A program made the translations under genes and the position numbers. Positions 59,996 through 64,000 of a stretch of 64,000 nucleotides of DNA are shown in pieces (position 1 is the stretch's first letter; each line of letters begins with the position of its first letter). The stretch is taken from the NCBI GenBank assembly GCA_016875095.1, contig VGSG01000001.1, positions 1 through 64,000 on the forward strand, given 5' to 3'. Below the pieces are notes generated by a model. That model saw only the letters and a list, made by a program, of their open reading frames with translations, ran no database searches and was not told the origin of the DNA. This stretch comes from Deltaproteobacteria bacterium. GTDB lineage: Bacteria > Desulfobacterota > Desulfomonilia > Desulfomonilales > Desulfomonilaceae.

Positions 59996-62203
59996 GTGTC
60001 GAAGATAGTAGCAGCCAATGTCATAGCCGGCGCTCACAAGATTTATGAGCAAACGAGAAAGAAGTACGAGAAGGCTGTCAAGAAATACGGGAAGAAGAAG
60101 GAGATCAGCTTCCCCAATACCGGCTATTATCTGCCGGTCATTTACGGGATCCTCGGTTTTCCGGTGAAGAATCTCGGGGACGCGGGAGTGGTGCTAGATC
60201 GGTCAGAACAGCTCATTCCTCCGCAAGTCCGGGAGAAACACCACCTTCCCTATCTCGGCCCCGTGTTGGACGCGGGCATGGCCACTCTATTCAACTTCGA
60301 GATTTTCGAGGCCATACGGTACCTGGAAAACTCGGATTTTTATCTCCCGGCCGAAGAGCCCAGCGATGAGAAGCTCTGGCTCGGCGCGGCCGACGACGTG
60401 ATCCTGCGTAAGAGAGGCGTGGAGTTCGTTGACGGGACCGCGCCCGGCTTTGCCGCGGTGGTGGGTTCCGCGCCGTCAAAGGAGATCGCAGCCGATATGG
60501 CGTTGGAGCTTCAGAAGAAGAATCTTTACGTCTTCATGGCCGCGAACTACAACGGAACCACGTTCGCCCAGCAACTCATCGACGCGGGAGTGCAGATTGG
60601 ATGGAACACCCGTCTGGTTCCGTTCGGATCGGACATTTCTGCGGCGGTCTTTGCGGTGGGGTTCGCCACCCGGGCGGCCTTGAGCTTCGGCGGTATCCAG
60701 CCCGGGGATTTCCGCAAAGTGCTGATCTACAACAAGGACCGTGTGTTCGCGTTCGTGCTGGCTCTCGGGGACGTGACCGACGAGTGGTATGCGGCCGCGG
60801 CCGGCGCGATCAACTATGGGTTCCCAACCATAGCGGACACGCCTATTCCCGAAATCCTACCGACAGGGGTCTGCACGTACGAGCATGTGGTCTCCAATAT
60901 TCCACACAGCGAAATCGTCTCTAGAGGCGTGGAGATCCGAGGCCTGAAGGTCACGGTCACCGAAGTCCCGGTTCCTGTGGCGTACGGGCCCGCGTTCGAG
61001 GGCGAGCGCATCAGGGGTGAGGATATATACATTGAAGCCGGCGGCGGCAAGACGCAGGCCATCGAGTTGACCGTTATGAAGGAAATGGATCAGGTCGAGG
61101 ACGGTAAGGTGGAGCTTATCGGGCCGGACCTGAAGGACGTGGAAGCAGGGTCCAGGATACCGCTCGGAATTCTCGTCGAGGTCGCCGGTCGCAAGATGCA
61201 GAGCGACTTCGAGCCGATTCTGGAGCGCCAGATCCATCACCTGATCAACTATGCCCAGGGCCTGATGCACATAGGTCAGAGAGACATTGCGTGGGTCCGC
61301 ATCGGTAAAGGCGCTGTGGAAAAAGGCTTCAACCTCTCCCACATAGGATCGATCCTCCATGCCAAGTACCATCAGGATTTCGGCAATGTGGTGGACAAGG
61401 TCCAGGTGAAGATCTTCACGGACAAGACCAAAGTCGATGAGCTGTTGGCCCAGGCGCGGGGTGTCTACGCGAAGAGGGATGCGCGGGTCGAAGGCATGAC
61501 CGACGAGGATGAAAATACCTTCTACTCTTGCACATTGTGCCAGAGTTTCGCGCCTTCCCACGTCTGCGTGGTAACTCCCGAGCGCACCGGTCTGTGCGGC
61601 GCCTATAACTGGCTCGACTGCAAGGCGTCATTCGAGATCAACCCCACGGGCCCCAACCAGCCCATTGAAAAGGGGGCGGTCCTTGACGAACGCCTGGGTC
61701 AGTGGCAGGGAGTCAACGCCTTCGTCCAGCAGGCTTCCCGCGGTAAGGTGGAGAAGTACAACGCATATTCGATCATGGTTGACCCTATGACCTCCTGCGG
61801 TTGCTTCGAGTGCATCGCGGCCGTGCTCCCGGTGGCTAATGGCGTGATGTCCGTTGACCGCGACTACAAAGGCATGACGCCGTGCGGGATGAAGTTCACC
61901 ACCCTCGCGGGCAGCGCGGGCGGCGGAAATATCACCCCCGGCTTTGTGGGTCACAGCAAGCTCTACATCGCGTCCAGGAAATTCGTCGCCGCTGAAGGCG
62001 GCATTTTGCGGCTCGTCTGGTTGCCCAAGGCCCTCAAGGAACAACTGAAGGATAAGATCAACCAAATAGGCGCTGAGATGGGCGTTCCCGATCTGGCGGA
62101 CCGGATCGCTGACGAAACCGTGGGGACGACGGAAGACGAGATTCTGCCGTTCCTGCAGGAAAAGCAGCACCCCGCGGTGAACATGGAGTCGATTGTCGGT
62201 TAA
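59996..62203 (+). CDS. acsB: Acetyl-CoA synthase (CODH/ACS) subunit AcsB
   Basis: AcsB joins CO, a methyl group and CoA at the A cluster. The start is the GTG at 59996 with AGGAGGATAT upstream. The A-cluster ligands are all present at Cys512, Cys515, Cys524 and Cys534 (CTLCQSFAPSHVC onwards), and Cys601-Gly602-Cys603 (TSCGCFECI), each 6 residues later than in Moorella. The N-terminal CODH-binding domain is complete, making this the bacterial 735-residue form rather than the shorter archaeal CdhC. It starts 89 bases after cooS. Confidence 0.96.
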   Translation: MSKIVAANVIAGAHKIYEQTRKKYEKAVKKYGKKKEISFPNTGYYLPVIYGILGFPVKNLGDAGVVLDRSEQLIPPQVREKHHLPYLGPVLDAGMATLFNFEIFEAIRYLENSDFYLPAEEPSDEKLWLGAADDVILRKRGVEFVDGTAPGFAAVVGSAPSKEIAADMALELQKKNLYVFMAANYNGTTFAQQLIDAGVQIGWNTRLVPFGSDISAAVFAVGFATRAALSFGGIQPGDFRKVLIYNKDRVFAFVLALGDVTDEWYAAAAGAINYGFPTIADTPIPEILPTGVCTYEHVVSNIPHSEIVSRGVEIRGLKVTVTEVPVPVAYGPAFEGERIRGEDIYIEAGGGKTQAIELTVMKEMDQVEDGKVELIGPDLKDVEAGSRIPLGILVEVAGRKMQSDFEPILERQIHHLINYAQGLMHIGQRDIAWVRIGKGAVEKGFNLSHIGSILHAKYHQDFGNVVDKVQVKIFTDKTKVDELLAQARGVYAKRDARVEGMTDEDENTFYSCTLCQSFAPSHVCVVTPERTGLCGAYNWLDCKASFEINPTGPNQPIEKGAVLDERLGQWQGVNAFVQQASRGKVEKYNAYSIMVDPMTSCGCFECIAAVLPVANGVMSVDRDYKGMTPCGMKFTTLAGSAGGGNITPGFVGHSKLYIASRKFVAAEGGILRLVWLPKALKEQLKDKINQIGAEMGVPDLADRIADETVGTTEDEILPFLQEKQHPAVNMESIVG

Positions 62204-62248
62204 TGTGGCGCCGGCTATCGATTCGTGATAAAATCCTATCATAAGACG

Positions 62249-62272
62249 GGGGCTCCATATCCCCGGAGCCCC
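62249..62272 (+). terminator. Hairpin between acsB and acsC
   Basis: GGGGCTCC (62249-62256) pairs with GGAGCCCC (62265-62272) over an 8-base loop, followed by a T-rich run with interruptions (TTCGCTTTCTCCTTTTT). It may be a partial terminator or a processing/stabilising stem that lowers acsC relative to acsB. Confidence 0.6.
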
Positions 62273-62347
62273 TTCGCTTTCTCCTTTTTCAAGTGAAATC
62301 AAAGAGGTGCTTCGCGGGGGCTCAGCCGCGAAGGGAGGTTTTATTCT

Positions 62348-63691
62348 ATGGCGCTTTCGGGAATTCAGATCTTCAAGATGATGCCCAAGAAGAATTGTGG
62401 GGAATGTGGCGTGCCCACATGCCTCGCGTTTGCGATGAATCTAGCCGCAGGTAAGGCGGAGCTGGATTCCTGTCCGTATGTTTCAGACGAAGCCAAGGCA
62501 GCTCTTGCATCCGCCTCCGCGCCTCCGATACGAACCGTAGAGATCGGCGTGGGCGAAAAAATGGTGAAGACAGGCGGAGAGACAGTGCTGTACCGCCACG
62601 ACAAGACATTCAACAATCCCACGGCGCTTGGGTGCCTGGTCTCCACTTCCGAAAATGACACCACGGTGGACTCCAAGCTCAAAGCGTTCAAGGAGCTAAG
62701 GTACGAGCGTGTTGGCTTAACGCTAAAGCCTGAGATCATCGCAATCAAAGACGGCGGTGATGCCGGGCGCTTCGCCCAGCTCGCCAAGAAGGCATCCGAT
62801 GCGGGCGCGGCCCTGATCTTAATCAGCGATAATGCCGACACCATGAAAGCCGCATTGGCCGAAGTGGGAAAAGAGAAGCCGCTCATTTACGCTGCGACCG
62901 ATGCGAACGCGGATGCGTATGCGGACTTGGCCAAAGAATTCAACTGCCCTGTGGCGGTGAAATCCGACGGTGTGGGCAATATGGCCAAACTCAGCGCGAA
63001 GCTCATGGACAAAGGTCTCAAGGACATCGTGCTTGATTCGGGGAACAGGAAGATCTCGGAGCTTCTTCGGGACAACGTGATGATCCGAAGACTGGCCCTG
63101 GAGAGCCTGTACCGGCCTCTGGGTTTCCCCACGATCGTTTTCCCGTGCGAGATGGCGGATAACCCTGTGGATGAGGCGATCGTTGCGGGAACGTTCGTGT
63201 CCAAGTACGGCGGTATGGCAATTCTCAGCGATCTTCGCGGCGAAGTGCTCTTCCCGCTGCTTTTGCAAAGGCTGAACATCTTTACCGATCCGCAGAGGCC
63301 CATGACCACGGAGCAGGGGATCTACCCAATCAACAATCCGGGCAAAGATTCCCCTGTCCTGATTACGAGCAACTTCTCGCTCACGTACTTCATTGTTTCC
63401 GGCGAGGTCGAATCAAGCCGTGTGCCGTCCTGGTTATTGGTGCTCAACACGGACGGTCTCTCGGTGCTCACCGCGTGGGCAGCCGGAAAGTTTGTCGCCG
63501 ACCTGATCGGGCCCTTTGTGAAGAAGAGCGGCATAGAAGACAAGACCGCAACGAGAACGATCGTGATACCGGGCGCAGCCGCGATCATCAGCGGCGACCT
63601 GGAAGAAGAGCTGAGCGGGTGGCGGGTGGCTATCGGCCCGCGGGAAGGCGCCCATATCCCGGCCTACCTGCGACAGAACTACGCTAAGTAA
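62348..63691 (+). CDS. acsC: Corrinoid/iron-sulfur protein large subunit AcsC
   Basis: AcsC carries the [4Fe-4S] cluster and, with AcsD, the corrinoid that shuttles the methyl group to AcsB. The cluster ligands Cys17, Cys20, Cys25 and Cys42 follow the Cx2Cx4Cx16C pattern (KKNCGECGVPTC). The barrel with LGCLVSTSEND, VVALDSGN-type phrase IVLDSGNRKIS and the C-terminal corrinoid domain (ITSNFSLTYFIVSGE) are full-length at 447 aa. It is 144 bases after acsB, behind a hairpin. Confidence 0.94.
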   Translation: MALSGIQIFKMMPKKNCGECGVPTCLAFAMNLAAGKAELDSCPYVSDEAKAALASASAPPIRTVEIGVGEKMVKTGGETVLYRHDKTFNNPTALGCLVSTSENDTTVDSKLKAFKELRYERVGLTLKPEIIAIKDGGDAGRFAQLAKKASDAGAALILISDNADTMKAALAEVGKEKPLIYAATDANADAYADLAKEFNCPVAVKSDGVGNMAKLSAKLMDKGLKDIVLDSGNRKISELLRDNVMIRRLALESLYRPLGFPTIVFPCEMADNPVDEAIVAGTFVSKYGGMAILSDLRGEVLFPLLLQRLNIFTDPQRPMTTEQGIYPINNPGKDSPVLITSNFSLTYFIVSGEVESSRVPSWLLVLNTDGLSVLTAWAAGKFVADLIGPFVKKSGIEDKTATRTIVIPGAAAIISGDLEEELSGWRVAIGPREGAHIPAYLRQNYAK

Positions 63692-63813
63692 GAGAGCGCA
63701 GCGAACTGATTCTTATGCGCTCTGGAGGCTTGCTTGGCGGGATTGACGCCCGCCTCTCGATGATGATCGGACGATTCGAGGATCGGTTCCTCGTTATGGG
63801 CTTTTCTATAGTG

Positions 63814-63833
63814 ATCCCGCTGTGCGGGATTTT
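63814..63833 (+). terminator. Weak hairpin between acsC and acsE
   Basis: ATCCCGC (63814-63820) pairs with GCGGGAT (63824-63830) over three bases, followed by TTT. A second 8-bp stem AGAGCGCA/TGCGCTCT lies at 63693-63723, right after acsC. Confidence 0.45.
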
Positions 63834-63872
63834 CTTGGAATTACAGGGAGTCGTACCAGGAGGAGTATTTCC

Positions 63873-64000
63873 ATGATCAACGTGGTGGCTGAGAATATCA
63901 ACATTATGTCGAAATATACCGGCAACGCCATGCGGGAACGAAATGCCAAGCCGATCCAGGAATGGGCGGAGAAACTCACCGAACGGGGAGCCGATCTCCT
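63873..64000 (+). CDS. acsE: Methyltetrahydrofolate:CFeSP methyltransferase AcsE, partial
   Basis: The frame opens with AGGAGGAG upstream and runs off the right edge after ~42 residues. NVVAENINIMSKYTGNAM and IQEWAEKLTERGADLL match the first beta-alpha unit of the pterin-binding (DHPS-like) methyltransferase AcsE, which transfers the methyl group from methyl-THF to the corrinoid protein. Its place after acsC is the standard Wood-Ljungdahl layout. Confidence 0.75.
   Translation, partial: MINVVAENINIMSKYTGNAMRERNAKPIQEWAEKLTERGADL

Overview
The window is a bacterial chromosome segment of moderately high GC, densely packed with genes on both strands. The Wood-Ljungdahl genes at its right end (bacterial-type CODH/ACS), the TatA/PSD/PssA set, the gapA-pgk-tpiA-secG run, LarE, a PAC2 protein and many PAS-kinase and acyl-CoA features suggest an anaerobic Desulfobacterota relative (Desulfomonile- or Syntrophobacter-like). 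That placement is inferred from gene content; no rRNA or other phylogenetic marker was used.

Left part (1-11 kb): an ArsA-type ATPase with an HSP20-like tail, small membrane proteins, a periplasmic solute-binding protein, TatD, UspA, TilS, a large PAS hybrid histidine kinase and an S41 (CtpA-like) protease. At 12.1-19.1 kb the minus strand carries a compact gene set that looks like a complete lipoate-assembly locus: dihydrolipoamide dehydrogenase, a lipoate ligase fused to a DUF116-type Cys-rich domain, a geranylgeranyl-reductase-like flavoprotein, and two radical-SAM proteins of the split lipoyl-synthase (LipS1/LipS2) kind.

Middle (19-50 kb): housekeeping genes (tmk, era, tRNA-Ser(GGA), mnmA, larE, PBP1A, an RNase Z-like hydrolase, holA, a TrpF homologue lacking its catalytic Cys, cysteine synthase, tatA, gapA-pgk-tpiA-secG), an acyl-CoA dehydrogenase pair and a PAC2 pair. 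Between 26.8 and 29.7 kb lies an accessory patch: a 745-bp internally deleted insertion sequence with terminal inverted repeats and target duplication, a long non-coding stretch, a decayed chimera of an amidohydrolase and a thiamine-diphosphate enzyme, and several dispersed repeat families. A perfect consensus parS-like 16-mer sits inside a 30-bp palindrome just after secG.

Right part (50-64 kb): acsD on the minus strand, a MaoC-like protein, a DUF465 protein, psd-pssA-leuA, then the CODH/ACS operon: a 76-residue protein of unknown function, cooS/acsA, acsB, acsC and the start of acsE. The most distinctive observation is that AcsD carries a long Ala/Pro linker ending in a helix that is clearly related to the extra N-terminal helix of CooS, which is also followed by an Ala/Pro linker. 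This looks like a shared docking or assembly tag linking subunits encoded 6 kb apart on opposite strands.
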